DNA from: Dactylosporangium roseum
Lineage (GTDB): Bacteria > Actinomycetota > Actinomycetes > Mycobacteriales > Micromonosporaceae
Assembly (NCBI RefSeq): GCF_025264685.1
Contig: NZ_CP073721.1
Coordinates: 1 to 64,000, forward strand
Direction of reading: 5' to 3'
Length of the DNA stretch: 64,000 nt
How positions within the stretch are numbered: the stretch's first letter is position 1; each line of letters opens with the position of its first letter. The translations under genes and the position numbers were made by a program. Below, one piece after another: positions 1 to 13,920 of the stretch. The notes under the pieces were generated by a model that worked only from the letters and a program-made list of their open reading frames with translations, did not search any database and had not been told where the DNA came from.

Positions 1-1845
1 GTGACGGACACCGACCTCGCAGCAGTGTGGCATGCCGCCACGGACGAGCTCGCCGACGAGATCGTGTCGGCGCAGCAGCGTGCGTACCTGCGGCTGACCA
101 GGTTGCGGGCCATCGTCGAAGACACCGCGCTGCTCTCTGTGCCGGACGCCTTCGCCCGCGACGTGATCGAGACGAAACTGCGGCCGGTGATCACCGAGGC
201 CCTGTCGCGGCAGCTCGGCCGGGCGATCCAGGTCGCGGTGACCGTACGACCACCGGAGGATGCGCCACCGTTGCCGGCGCCGTCGGCGTCCCACTGGTCC
301 AACGGAGCCGCCGCACGACGGGAGATGTCGCTCGACGAGCCGCCGCCCGCGCCGCGGGAGCCGAGCGACGGGCTGTTCGACCTGCCGGGCACGGCGCCCG
401 AGCGAGGTCGTGGCCTGGGCAACGGTCGCGGCCTGGAGACGCCGCGCGGGCTGGACGGGCCGTCCCGGGGGCCGGAGGGTTCGCGGGGCATGGACTCCCG
501 GGGCATGAGCTCCCGGGATGTGGACCGGCGGGACGTGGACCGGCGGGGGCTGGACGGCTCCCGCGGGTATGAAGGCTCCCGGGAATACGAGGGCTCGCGG
601 GGGTACGACGGGCCCCGTGGCCTCGACGGGCCCCGCGGGGTCGACAGCGGTCGCGGTCATGACCGGCCGCGCGGGGAACACTCGGGGTCGGCCTTCGGGG
701 CGGCCCGTGACGAGTTGCTGTCACCGCTGGACGAGGCGCCGCCGCCCCGGCCGCCGTCGCCCGGAACCGGACGGGACGACCGGCGCGGAGCGACGACACC
801 TGCCGGGGACTCTGCTGGGAACCGGCTGAACCCGAAGTACACCTTCGAGACCTTTGTCATCGGCTCCTCGAACCGCTTCGCCCACGCGGCCTCGGTCGCG
901 GTGGCCGAGTCGCCGGCGAAGGCCTACAACCCGTTGTTCATCTACGGCGGGTCCGGGCTGGGCAAGACGCACCTGCTGCACGCCATCGGTCAGTACGCCA
1001 CGATGCTGGGCAATGCCAGGTTCGTGCGGTACGTGTCGACCGAGGAGTTCACGAACGACTTCATCAACTCGCTGCGGGACGACAAGACGCAGGCGTTCCA
1101 GCGCCGGTACCGCGACGTGGACATCCTCCTGATCGACGACATCCAGTTCCTGGAGAGCCGGGAGCGGACGCAGGAGGAGTTCTTCCACACCTTCAACACG
1201 CTGCACAACGCCAACAAGCAGATCGTCATCAGCTCGGACCGCTCGCCGCGCCAGCTAGCGACGCTGGAGGACCGGCTGCGGACCCGGTTCGAGTGGGGCC
1301 TACTGGCGGACATCCAGCCGCCGGACCTCGAGACGCGCATCGCGATCCTGCAGAAGAAGGCGGCGCAGGAGCGGCTCTTCGCGCCGCCGGACGTGCTGGA
1401 GTTCATCGCCTCCCGGATCGCGTCGTCGATCCGGGAGCTCGAGGGTGCGCTGATCCGGGTCACGGCGTTCGCGAACCTGACCCGTTCCCCGGTCGAGCTC
1501 GGCCTCGCCGAGGAGGTGCTGCGCGACTTCATCCCCGACGGCTCCGGCCCGGAGATCACGGCCGACCAGATCATGGCGTCGACCGCCGACTACTTCGGGG
1601 TCAGCCTGGAGGACCTGCGCGGGCACAGCCGGTCGCGGGTTCTGGTGAACGCCCGCCAGGTGGCGATGTACCTCTGCCGCGAACTGACAGACCTGTCCCT
1701 GCCGCGCATCGGCCAGGCGTTCGGCGGCCGTGACCACACGACGGTGATGCACGCCGACCGCAAGATCCGACAGCAGATGGCGGAGCGGCGGTCGTTGTAC
1801 AACCAGATCGCCGAACTGACGAACCGGATCAAGCAGACGGCGTGA
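1..1845 (+). CDS. dnaA: Chromosomal replication initiator protein DnaA
   Basis: The product is the ATP-dependent initiator that binds DnaA boxes and opens oriC. The GTG start is base 1 of the window. The N-terminal domain covers roughly residues 1-85. A very long linker (about 86-275) is rich in Arg, Gly and Asp with degenerate [11 protein letters not shown]-like units. The AAA+ core begins near residue 277 (NPKYTFETF). It has a Walker [10 protein letters not shown] near 315-323 and a Walker B LLIDDIQF near 376-385. The C-terminal box-recognition signature [11 protein letters not shown] is near 578-588. At 614 residues it is longer than the usual 450-510 because of the linker, as in other filamentous actinomycetes. 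Confidence 0.99.
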   Translation: MTDTDLAAVWHAATDELADEIVSAQQRAYLRLTRLRAIVEDTALLSVPDAFARDVIETKLRPVITEALSRQLGRAIQVAVTVRPPEDAPPLPAPSASHWSNGAAARREMSLDEPPPAPREPSDGLFDLPGTAPERGRGLGNGRGLETPRGLDGPSRGPEGSRGMDSRGMSSRDVDRRDVDRRGLDGSRGYEGSREYEGSRGYDGPRGLDGPRGVDSGRGHDRPRGEHSGSAFGAARDELLSPLDEAPPPRPPSPGTGRDDRRGATTPAGDSAGNRLNPKYTFETFVIGSSNRFAHAASVAVAESPAKAYNPLFIYGGSGLGKTHLLHAIGQYATMLGNARFVRYVSTEEFTNDFINSLRDDKTQAFQRRYRDVDILLIDDIQFLESRERTQEEFFHTFNTLHNANKQIVISSDRSPRQLATLEDRLRTRFEWGLLADIQPPDLETRIAILQKKAAQERLFAPPDVLEFIASRIASSIRELEGALIRVTAFANLTRSPVELGLAEEVLRDFIPDGSGPEITADQIMASTADYFGVSLEDLRGHSRSRVLVNARQVAMYLCRELTDLSLPRIGQAFGGRDHTTVMHADRKIRQQMAERRSLYNQIAELTNRIKQTA

Positions 1846-2067
1846 CGGCTCCGGGGCCGCTGCTCCCACTGCTACACGACTCGCCGGCGCGATGCGAGCG
1901 GCCGGACTTTTGCCTGCCGACCGCGCTCGCCGTGGAGCTTTCATCATCACGGACCGTTGTCAAACCGGACAAGGCCGATAGTTCGGGCGTGAAGCTCGGT
2001 GGTGTCGCCGCCGAGGCGTGCCGGCACGGCACGGCCCGGCGCGATCCGGCGCCGTGCCGCTCGATCT

Positions 2068-2095
2068 CATGATCATGCAAGACCGGGAAGTTAAG
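2068..2095 (+). repeat. IS left end: target duplication (2068-2077) and 18-bp inverted repeat (2078-2095)
   Basis: Bases 2068-2077 read CATGATCATG and recur exactly at 3618-3627, so they are the likely 10-bp target duplication. Bases 2078-2095 read CAAGACCGGGAAGTTAAG and are the exact reverse complement of 3600-3617. Ends beginning CA and ending AAGTTAAG, with a 10-12 bp duplication, resemble IS231-type members of the IS4 family. Because the target is itself a palindrome, the boundary could be drawn differently by a few bases. Confidence 0.9.
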
Positions 2096-3617
2096 TCGTG
2101 AGGGTTGCTGTCAAGGGTGTGTGGTTGCGGTGTGGTGGGGTGATAAGGCAACGGGACTCCGGTAGAACAGGCAGTCGATCAAGATCAGCCTGTGGGGGGA
2201 GTCCCGTTGTCGGAGGAGTCTGTCATTGCCGGGGTCGGGTCGGTGCCGGTGGGGGTGTTCGCGGCGGGGCATCTGGGTGAGTTGACCCGGGCTGTGCCGG
2301 TGGAGTTGGTGGATGCGGTGTTGGCCGAGACGGGGCGGGTGCAGCGGCGGGTGCGGCGGTTGCCGTCGCGGGTGGTGGTGTATTGGCTGTTGGGGTTGGG
2401 GTTGTTCGGCTCGTTGTCGTATCGGCGGGTGTGGGGAGCGTTGGTCGGTGGGTTGGGTGTGGTGGCCGGGTTGGGGGTGTGTCCGTCGTCGTCGGGGTTG
2501 GCGCAGGCGCGGCGGCGGGTGGGGGTGCCGCCGCTGCGGCGGTTGTTCCAGACTCTGGCCGGGCCGGTGGCGGGTCGCGACACGGTCGGGGCGTGGTGGC
2601 GGGGGCTGCGTACGGTGGCGATCGACGGGTCCACGGTGAATGTGCCGGATTCGCCGGCGAATCGGGCGGTGTACGGCAAGCGGATGGCCCGTGCCGGTGA
2701 GCCGGGGTATCCGCTGGTGCGGGTGGTGGCGTTGGTGGAGACCGGGACTCGGGCGGTGTTCGGTGCGGTGTTCGGTACCGGCGTGGGCGGTGAGAGTGGT
2801 GAGACCAGTTATGCCGTGGGGTTGCTGGGTCTGCTGCGGCCGGGAATGCTGCTGCTGGCCGACCGTGGCTATGACACCAACATGTTCATGACGAAGGTCA
2901 CCGCCGCTGGGGCGGGGTTGTTGCTGCGGGTCAAGTCCAGTCGCAAGCTGCCGGTGCTGGACCGTCTTGGTGACGGTTCCTACGCCAGTGTGGTGGCTGG
3001 GGTGCGGGTTCGGGTGGTCGAGGCGGTCGTCACGCTGTCCTGTGCGGATGGTTCGACCCGTACCGGTGTCTGGCGGCTGGTCACTACCCTCACCGACGAG
3101 CGCCGCTATCCGGCCGGGGCGCTGATCGAGCTCTACCACGAGCGGTGGGAGGTCGAGTCGACCTTCCTGGCGATCAAGCACACCCTGCTGGCTGGGCGGG
3201 TGCTGCGTTCGACCACTCCGGACGGCGTCGATCAGGAACTCTACGCACTGCTGACCGTCTATCAGGCGCTGCGGCAGACGATGACCTGGGCCACGGACAC
3301 CACCGGGGCCGACCCGGACCGGGCCAGCTTCACCATCGCCGTGCAGACCGCCCGCGATCTGACCATCCGCGCTGTCGGGGTGATCACTATCGCGGTCGAC
3401 CTGGTCGGTGCGATCGGTCGTGCTGTGCTGGCTGACCTGCTACCGGCCCGACGCGCCCGGATCAGCCCACGTGTGGTGAAACGGCCGATCTCCCGTTACG
3501 CCTACAAGAACCTGAAAACCCCGAAGATCATCCACCGGATCACCGACATCGCCATCGCTATCGGCACATCAACCAGCCCATTGACAACAGCCCCAGCGGC
3601 TTAACTTCCCGGTCTTG
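2078..3617 (+). mobile_element. IS4-family insertion sequence, 1540 bp, intact
   Basis: A single transposase gene lies between perfect 18-bp inverted ends, and the whole is flanked by a perfect 10-bp duplication. The element lies between dnaA and the DnaA-box cluster, in the same orientation as dnaA. Its stretch 2100-2560 is strongly G-over-C biased and uses GTG/TTG/GGG codons, unlike the balanced GC codons of dnaA and dnaN; this is compositional evidence of recent arrival. The short stretch between dnaA and the element (1846-2067) carries no gene I can recognise. Confidence 0.93.
2207..3604 (+). CDS. IS4-family DDE transposase
   Basis: This is the cut-and-paste transposase of the surrounding insertion sequence. 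The N-terminal part matches the IS4 N-terminal domain type (GLFGSLSYRRVW). The DDE catalytic residues are visible as the first Asp in VAIDGST, the second Asp in LLADRGYD, and the Glu in the YHERWEVES block (the Y-R-E-K-type signature of IS4). I chose the TTG at 2207 because GGGGGGAG lies six bases upstream; the in-frame GTG at 2192 is the alternative. The stop codon (3602-3604) falls inside the right inverted repeat. No frameshift or premature stop is seen, so it is probably functional. Confidence 0.93.
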   Translation: MSEESVIAGVGSVPVGVFAAGHLGELTRAVPVELVDAVLAETGRVQRRVRRLPSRVVVYWLLGLGLFGSLSYRRVWGALVGGLGVVAGLGVCPSSSGLAQARRRVGVPPLRRLFQTLAGPVAGRDTVGAWWRGLRTVAIDGSTVNVPDSPANRAVYGKRMARAGEPGYPLVRVVALVETGTRAVFGAVFGTGVGGESGETSYAVGLLGLLRPGMLLLADRGYDTNMFMTKVTAAGAGLLLRVKSSRKLPVLDRLGDGSYASVVAGVRVRVVEAVVTLSCADGSTRTGVWRLVTTLTDERRYPAGALIELYHERWEVESTFLAIKHTLLAGRVLRSTTPDGVDQELYALLTVYQALRQTMTWATDTTGADPDRASFTIAVQTARDLTIRAVGVITIAVDLVGAIGRAVLADLLPARRARISPRVVKRPISRYAYKNLKTPKIIHRITDIAIAIGTSTSPLTTAPAA

Positions 3618-3627
3618 CATGATCATG
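3600..3627 (-). repeat. IS right end: 18-bp inverted repeat (3600-3617) and target duplication (3618-3627)
   Basis: This is the exact mirror of the left end, including the CATGATCATG duplication. The similarity to the left end continues beyond 18 bp into the element with mismatches: both subterminal stretches contain a TTGTCAA/TTGACAA-like block about 20 bp further in. Confidence 0.9.
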
Positions 3628-3670
3628 GGAAAGATGTGGCTGCCCCGATAGCCAGACCTTTCCCATGATC
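3621..3670. repeat. Hairpin at the IS insertion point
   Basis: Arms 3621-3633 (GATCATGGGAAAG) and 3658-3670 (CTTTCCCATGATC) are perfectly complementary over 13 bp. The loop contains a nested TGGCT/AGCCA stem. The outer end of the left arm is the target duplication, so the IS entered the edge of this palindrome. It could have been the terminator of dnaA or a REP-like hairpin before the insertion. The bases 3671-3953 that follow, up to the first DnaA box, show no gene. Confidence 0.75.
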
Positions 3671-3953
3671 TTGGAGTCGCCTGGCTCGGAACGCGCCGAC
3701 CAGGGCTCAGCGGCGACCGCGCTCGACAGACACCATCCGGCGAACCGTGAAGGGTGCCTCATCACTCTGCCCCACCGCAGGAAGACCCGCGCCGGGCACG
3801 TCGAGCTGGCACGTAAGTCGGCCCACCACCCGCTCGCGAGGCCCCGGTTCCGCCTCGCCGGGCTTTGGCCGATCATCCCGGTGCCCCGATCCGCCCACGA
3901 ACGGCGCCGACGTGATCGAAAGTCGACCGACCCGTCGACGGGCTCCCAGCGCG

Positions 3954-4619
3954 ATATCCACAGGCTCAGAGACGGTTCTGCAAGAAACGTGCGTCGTCCA
4001 CCGGGTTGACCACAGCATGTGGACAACGAATGTTGTCCACCGTGTCCACAGGCCACCTGGCTGCGATGATGGCCATGTGGCCGTAAGTTTTCCACACTCC
4101 GTCCCCAGCCGAGTCCACAGGTTGTGCACACCGTTCAGCAGGCAGTTCTCCACACCCCCCCCACAGGCAATCCACAGATTTGCTGTGGATAACTCCGTTT
4201 GTGCCAACTTTCGACCCCGTCGGGGGTCCGGGTCACCAACCGACTACAAGTTGCGCACAGTCATCTTCCACAGCCTGTGGATAACTCCTGGGGAAGGTGT
4301 GTGGACACCATGTGGATGATTCCAGAGCGTCACCAGATACGACACAGAGCGTGAACACACCTCGGCGCCCTTTATCCCCAGCCGGTGGACGAACCCTGGG
4401 GATTACCGGTGGACAACCGGTGGACAACGCCTGTGGACAATCGGTCATCCACAATCCACAAGGATGTACACAGGGGTTTATGCACACCTCATCCACCGGT
4501 CCGCACGACGCTGACCAGCGGATACGGGGGTTTTCCACAGAATCCACACCACCGATGACTACGAAGGAAATTTCTTTTAAGAAGAGAAAAAAGCAATCGT
4601 CAGCGGGTGGAAAACTTTT
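3954..4619. other. oriC: Chromosomal replication origin oriC (DnaA-box cluster and AT-rich tract)
   Basis: About twenty DnaA-box-like 9-mers lie here in both orientations. Perfect TTGTCCACA or TTATCCACA boxes, all on the minus strand, are at 4018-4026, 4184-4192, 4276-4284 and 4432-4440. Near matches on plus include 3954, 4033, 4042, 4088, 4111, 4146, 4168, 4264, 4445, 4452, 4531 and 4540; on minus 4300, 4311, 4408 and 4419. Position between dnaA and dnaN and the dense boxes are the accepted actinobacterial origin layout. Box counts depend on how many mismatches are allowed. Confidence 0.95.
4561..4619. other. Candidate DNA unwinding element of oriC
   Basis: This is a short A/T-rich purine stretch with runs of A and T, in a window that otherwise averages around 70% GC. 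It lies directly after the last DnaA boxes and before dnaN, where an origin melts first in many bacteria. The assignment rests on composition and position only. Confidence 0.6.
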
Positions 4620-4750
4620 GAGGTCCCGATTTGGCGGGGTCGGTGCACGACCACCGCTCGGAAGCCCTAAGGTTCATAGGCGGTCACCGGAGGCCCACGA
4701 GCCCCAGGCGCCGCACCACGCTTGAGACGAGACGACGCGGGAGGACCGCG

Positions 4751-5881
4751 ATGAAGTTCCGAGTCGAGCGCGACGCGCTCGCCGATGCCGTTGCCTGGAC
4801 GGCCAAGAGCCTGCCCAGCCGCCCCTCTGTCCCGGTGCTCGCCGGTGTTCTGCTACGGGTCGCCGACGGACGCCTGCAGGTGTCCGGCTTCGACTACGAG
4901 GTTTCCAGCCAGGTGACCGTCGAGGTGCAGGCGGACGCGGACGGCGCCACGCTCGTCTCCGGACGCCTGCTCGCCGAGATCACCAAGGCGCTGCCGGCCA
5001 AGCCGGTCGACGTCGCCGCGGTGGGCTCGCACGTCGAGATCACCTGTGGCAGTGCCCGGTTCACGTTGCCGACGATGCCCGTCGAGGACTACCCGACGCT
5101 GCCGGAGATGCCCGAGCTCGCCGGCACCGTCGAGGCCGCCGTGTTCGCCGGCGCGGTCTCCCAGGTGGCCATCGCCGCCGGACGTGACGACACGCTGCCG
5201 ATGCTCACCGGTGTCCGGATCGAGCTTGAGGGCGACAAGCTGACCCTCCTGGCGACCGACCGCTACCGGCTGGCCGTGCGTGAGCTGGAGTGGCGCCCGG
5301 ACGAGCCCGACTTCAGCCTCGCCGCCCTGGTGCCCGCTCGCACGCTCGACGACACCGCGAAGACCCTCGGGCCGCTCGGCGGTTCGGTGTCGGTCGCGTT
5401 GTCCCGTGGCAAGCTCGGCGAGGGCATGATCGGTTTCGCCGGCGGCACGCGACGTACGACGTCGCGACTGCTCGACGGCGACTTCCCGAAGGTGCGGGCA
5501 CTGCTGCCCGACACCCACAACGCGCAGGCCCGTGTCTCGGTGTCCGCGCTCAACGAGGTGGTTCGCCGTGTCGGCCTGGTCGCCGAGAAGCAGACCCCGA
5601 TCCGGCTGTCGTTCAGCGCCGACGGTCTCGTCGTCGAGGCGAGCGGCAGTGAGGACGCCCGGGCGAGCGAGGCGATGGACTGCACGTATGAGGGCGAGCC
5701 GATGACGATTGCCTTCAACCACCAATATCTGCTCGACGGACTCAAGGCGCTCGACGCGCCGATCGCCGTGCTGTCGTTCACCGATCCGAAGAAGCCTGCG
5801 GTCATGTCCCCGGCCAAGGATGATGGAGAAATCGTTCCTGGTTACTGGTACTTGATCATGCCGGTTCGCATCGGCAGCTAA
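4751..5881 (+). CDS. dnaN: DNA polymerase III sliding clamp (beta subunit)
   Basis: The product is the ring-shaped processivity clamp that tethers DNA polymerase III to DNA. The protein has 376 residues, the normal clamp length, and starts MKFRVERDALADAVAW. It has the three repeated clamp folds and a C-terminal hydrophobic-pocket segment ending YLIMPVRIGS. I chose the ATG at 4751, preceded by GGGAGGACC. The open frame extends 40 codons upstream, but that part is origin DNA. It lies directly downstream of oriC and is followed after 23 bp by the phosphogluconate dehydrogenase gene. Confidence 0.98.
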   Translation: MKFRVERDALADAVAWTAKSLPSRPSVPVLAGVLLRVADGRLQVSGFDYEVSSQVTVEVQADADGATLVSGRLLAEITKALPAKPVDVAAVGSHVEITCGSARFTLPTMPVEDYPTLPEMPELAGTVEAAVFAGAVSQVAIAAGRDDTLPMLTGVRIELEGDKLTLLATDRYRLAVRELEWRPDEPDFSLAALVPARTLDDTAKTLGPLGGSVSVALSRGKLGEGMIGFAGGTRRTTSRLLDGDFPKVRALLPDTHNAQARVSVSALNEVVRRVGLVAEKQTPIRLSFSADGLVVEASGSEDARASEAMDCTYEGEPMTIAFNHQYLLDGLKALDAPIAVLSFTDPKKPAVMSPAKDDGEIVPGYWYLIMPVRIGS

Positions 5882-5904
5882 GCAGCGGAATCGGAGGCAC
5901 CACA

Positions 5905-6777
5905 ATGCAGCTCGGTCTCATCGGCCTGGGCAGGATGGGCTTCAACATGCGCGAGCGGCTGCGGGCCGCCGGGCATGAGGTCATCGGCTACGACCACCAC
6001 CCAGACGTCACCGATGTCTCGTCGCTCAACGAGCTGGTCGAGAAGCTCGCCGCGCCGCGGGTGGTGTGGATCATGGTCCCGGTGCAGTACACCGAGCCCA
6101 CCATCGACGAGCTGGCCGGCCTGCTGTCCTCCGGTGACATCGTCATCGACGGTGGCAACTCGCGGTTCAGCAACGACAGGCCGCGCGCCGAGCGGCTCGG
6201 TGCGCAGGGCATCGGATACCTCGACGTCGGCGTCTCGGGCGGCGTCTGGGGTCGCACCAACGGCTATGCGCTGATGGTCGGCGGCGAGAAGAAGTATGTC
6301 GAACACTGCATGCCGATCTTCGAGGCGTTGAAGCCGGCCGGCGAGTTCGGCTTCGCGCACGCGGGCGGTCCCGGCGCCGGGCACTACGCGAAGATGGTTC
6401 ACAACGGCATCGAATACGGCATGATGCATGCCTTCGCCGAGGGCTACGAGTTGCTCGAGGCGTCGGAGTTCGTCGAGAACATCCCCGAGGTCATCAAGTC
6501 GTGGCGGGCCGGCTCGGTCGTACAGTCCTGGCTCCTTGATCTTCTGGATCGTGCCCTCGACGAGGATCCCAACCTGTCGGGTATCAAGGGCTACGCCGAC
6601 GACACCGGCGAGGGCCGGTGGACGGTCGAGGAGGCGATCCGTCTCGCGGTGCCGATGAACGTCATCGCCGCGTCGCTCTTCGCCCGGTTCGCGTCGCGCC
6701 AGGACGACTCGCCGGCGATGAAGGCCGTGGCCGCGCTGCGCCAGCAGTTCGGCGGCCACGCCGTGAAGAAGGACTAG
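5905..6777 (+). CDS. gnd: 6-phosphogluconate dehydrogenase, decarboxylating (short type)
   Basis: It oxidises 6-phosphogluconate to ribulose 5-phosphate and CO2 in the pentose phosphate pathway. The N-terminal Rossmann motif is GLIGLGRMG at residues 4-12, the substrate loop is DGGNSRF near 91-97, and the catalytic region contains GAGHYAKMVHNGIEYGMM near 157-174. At 290 residues it is the short class, often NAD-dependent, rather than the 470-residue class. It sits between dnaN and recF, a placement conserved in Actinobacteria. A clear GGAGG lies upstream of the ATG. Confidence 0.95.
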   Translation: MQLGLIGLGRMGFNMRERLRAAGHEVIGYDHHPDVTDVSSLNELVEKLAAPRVVWIMVPVQYTEPTIDELAGLLSSGDIVIDGGNSRFSNDRPRAERLGAQGIGYLDVGVSGGVWGRTNGYALMVGGEKKYVEHCMPIFEALKPAGEFGFAHAGGPGAGHYAKMVHNGIEYGMMHAFAEGYELLEASEFVENIPEVIKSWRAGSVVQSWLLDLLDRALDEDPNLSGIKGYADDTGEGRWTVEEAIRLAVPMNVIAASLFARFASRQDDSPAMKAVAALRQQFGGHAVKKD

Positions 6778-6783
6778 TCGTCG

Positions 6784-7905
6784 TTGTACGTCAGGGGTCT
6801 TGAGCTCGTCGACTTCCGCAGTTACGAGCGGGTGGTCGTCGAGCTGGACCCGGGCGCGTGCGTGCTCGTCGGGCCCAACGGGGTCGGCAAGACCAACCTC
6901 GTCGAGGCGCTGGCCTACATCGCGACCCTCGAGTCGCACCGGGTCGCGACCGACGCGCCGCTGGTGCGGTTCGGCGCCACCCGGGCCGTGGTCCGCTGCG
7001 CCGTCGTGCACGACGAGCGGGAGCTGCTGGTCGAGCTCGCGATCGAGCCGGGCAAGGCCAACAAGGCACGGCTCGGCCGCTCACCGGTCACCCGGGCCCG
7101 CGACATTCTTGGCGCGCTGAAGCTCGTCCTGTTCGCGCCGGAGGACCTGGCGCTCGTCCGCGGGGATCCTTCGGAGCGGCGCCGGTACCTCGATGAGCTG
7201 CTCGTCGCCCGGCAGCCGCGCTTCGCCGGCGTCCGTTCCGACTACGACCGGGTGCTCAAGCAGCGCAACGCGCTCCTGCGCAGCGCCTATCTGGCCCGCA
7301 AGACCGGCGGCAGCCGCGGTGGCGACCTGTCGACGCTCGACGTGTGGGACACGCACCTCGCCCGGCACGGCGCCCAGTTGGTCAAGGCGCGGCTCGACCT
7401 GGTCGCCGGGCTGGCGTCACATGTCGCCAAGGCGTACGCCGCGGTGAGTGCCAGCCGGTCCGACGCCAGAATCGCCTACAGTGCGTCATGGTCCGATGAC
7501 ACCAGGCCGGATGACATCGAACAGACGATCCTCCAGGCCCTCGACGAGGTGCGCAAGCAGGAGATCGAGCGGGGCGTCACCCTCGTCGGCCCGCACCGTG
7601 ACGAGCTGGTTCTGACCCTCGGCGAGCTGCCCGCCAAGGGGTACGCCAGCCACGGCGAGTCGTGGTCGTTCGCCCTGGCGCTGCGCCTGGCCGCCTACGA
7701 CCTGCTGCGTGACGACGGCGTGGAGCCGGTGCTGGCCCTCGACGACGTGTTCGCCGAACTCGACACCGGCCGGCGGGACCGGCTCGCGGAGCTGGTCGGC
7801 TCGGCGAGCCAGGTGATCGTGACCTGCGCCGTGGATGATGACGTTCCGAGAATCCTGCGTGGTGCGCGCTACGAGGTTGGTGGAGGCGAGGTGCTCCGTG
7901 TCTGA
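6784..7905 (+). CDS. recF: DNA replication and repair protein RecF
   Basis: RecF is an SMC-like ATPase that helps load RecA at single-strand gaps. The start is TTG, giving [14 protein letters not shown], the usual RecF opening, seven bases after the gnd stop. The Walker A loop is GPNGVGKTN near residues 30-38. The ABC-type signature and Walker B region ([11 protein letters not shown]) lie near residues 317-327. Length 373 is normal. The end overlaps the next gene by 8 bp, which implies translational coupling. Confidence 0.97.
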   Translation: MYVRGLELVDFRSYERVVVELDPGACVLVGPNGVGKTNLVEALAYIATLESHRVATDAPLVRFGATRAVVRCAVVHDERELLVELAIEPGKANKARLGRSPVTRARDILGALKLVLFAPEDLALVRGDPSERRRYLDELLVARQPRFAGVRSDYDRVLKQRNALLRSAYLARKTGGSRGGDLSTLDVWDTHLARHGAQLVKARLDLVAGLASHVAKAYAAVSASRSDARIAYSASWSDDTRPDDIEQTILQALDEVRKQEIERGVTLVGPHRDELVLTLGELPAKGYASHGESWSFALALRLAAYDLLRDDGVEPVLALDDVFAELDTGRRDRLAELVGSASQVIVTCAVDDDVPRILRGARYEVGGGEVLRV

Positions 7906-8422
7906 GCCGTCGGGGTCGTCCGGGCCGGACGGGCCGACGGGCCCCGAGTTGGCCCGGGCCGCGGTCGAGGCCGCGCTCGCCAAACATCGGGCCAAGCCGC
8001 CGCGCAAGGCCGTCCGTGACCAGCCGGCACGCCGGCGCGGCGGCTACACCGGACCGGGCCCGGATCCACGCGACCCGCAGTTGTTCGGCACGGTGCTGGA
8101 GCGGCTCGTCAAGCAGCGCGGCTGGCAGCGCCCGACGGCGGAGGCGAAGGTCTTCGGCGAGTGGGAGCGGGTGGTCGGCGCCGACGTCGCGGCGCACTGC
8201 CGGCCGCTCAAGCTGGAGCAGGGTGAGCTGACGATCGAGGCGGAGTCGACAGCCTGGGCGACCCAGCTTCGGATGCTCGCCGGCAAACTGCTGGCCCGGA
8301 TCGCGGGAGAGGTCGGCCACAATGTGGTCAAGAAGCTGCACATCCAGGGTCCGAGCACCCCGTCGTGGAGTCGTGGCCCGCGCCGGATCCGGGGCCGGGG
8401 GCCCCGGGACACGTACGGCTGA
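7898..8422 (+). CDS. dciA: DUF721 protein, DciA-type replicative helicase loader
   Basis: DciA proteins (DUF721) assist loading of the DnaB helicase in bacteria lacking DnaC or DnaI; the mycobacterial homologue also lies between recF and gyrB. I chose the GTG at 7898, giving MSEPSGSSG and 174 residues, with 8-bp overlap with recF; the frame is open further upstream but inside recF. The N-terminal third is low-complexity ([13 protein letters not shown]). The conserved KH-like domain begins near residue 60 ([16 protein letters not shown]) and contains [13 protein letters not shown]. The C-terminus is basic ([12 protein letters not shown]). Confidence 0.9.
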   Translation: MSEPSGSSGPDGPTGPELARAAVEAALAKHRAKPPRKAVRDQPARRRGGYTGPGPDPRDPQLFGTVLERLVKQRGWQRPTAEAKVFGEWERVVGADVAAHCRPLKLEQGELTIEAESTAWATQLRMLAGKLLARIAGEVGHNVVKKLHIQGPSTPSWSRGPRRIRGRGPRDTYG

Positions 8423-8426
8423 GGCG

Positions 8427-8984
8427 CTAGAAGTCGGCGTAGACGGCGAATCCGCGGTCGGCGCACCGCCGGTAGAACTTGGCGAGGACGTCGAGCTCGG
8501 CGATCGAGTAGCTCCACTGCGGAGTGTTGCCCGAGTCGTCACGCAGCGCATCGAGCCTGCTCTGCAGCCACCGCAGTTGCTGCTCCGCCAAGCGGGAGCC
8601 CTCCAGGGCCCTGCGCAGCACGGTGCTCACCGTCTCGAAGGTGATCTCTTCGCCATACGGCTGATGGCCGTTGACGAAGCGCTCCAGCCCGCCGGCGATC
8701 CACGCGCAGTCGTCCGGACTGATCACCGGGTCCTCGTCCTCGGCCGCGGCGTCAGTGGCGAACAACACCCCGTTGAGCCCGAAAAGCAGATCGACCAGCT
8801 CTGTGTAACCGGTCACACGCACGGTGCCGGTCTTTGCGACGTGGTCGGCCAGCGCCGCGGCCGGCCCGGCGTGCAGCGGCAGCTTCTCGGCGAGCCCGGC
8901 GAAGTCGACGAACTCGGCCGGCGCCACCGGATCGTAGAACCGGCCGGTGCGCGGCCACTGCACGGCGACGTTGTCGAGTCCCAT
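8427..8984 (-). CDS. Conserved hypothetical protein
   Basis: This 185-residue acidic soluble protein is convergent with the DUF721 gene, 4 bp from its end. I do not recognise a domain. It shows no membrane segment or signal peptide and is mostly helical in appearance, with an N-terminal sentence MGLDNVAVQWPRTGRFYDP and the block SPDDCAWIAGGLERFVNGHQ. Codon use is like its neighbours. It is probably a lineage-specific gene between the DUF721 gene and gyrB. Confidence 0.75.
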   Translation of the reverse strand: MGLDNVAVQWPRTGRFYDPVAPAEFVDFAGLAEKLPLHAGPAAALADHVAKTGTVRVTGYTELVDLLFGLNGVLFATDAAAEDEDPVISPDDCAWIAGGLERFVNGHQPYGEEITFETVSTVLRRALEGSRLAEQQLRWLQSRLDALRDDSGNTPQWSYSIAELDVLAKFYRRCADRGFAVYADF

Positions 8985-11378
<2,394 letters not shown>

Positions 11379-11406
11379 CCTGCGGATTCTAGAAAAGGGA
11401 TAAAGC

Positions 11407-13917
<2,511 letters not shown>

Positions 13918-13920
13918 TTG

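Noticed and set aside
4631..4750. Upstream extension of dnaN by 40 codons
   Set aside because: The extension lies in origin DNA, has no clamp similarity, and the ATG at 4751 has a good ribosome-binding site and the standard MKFRVER start.
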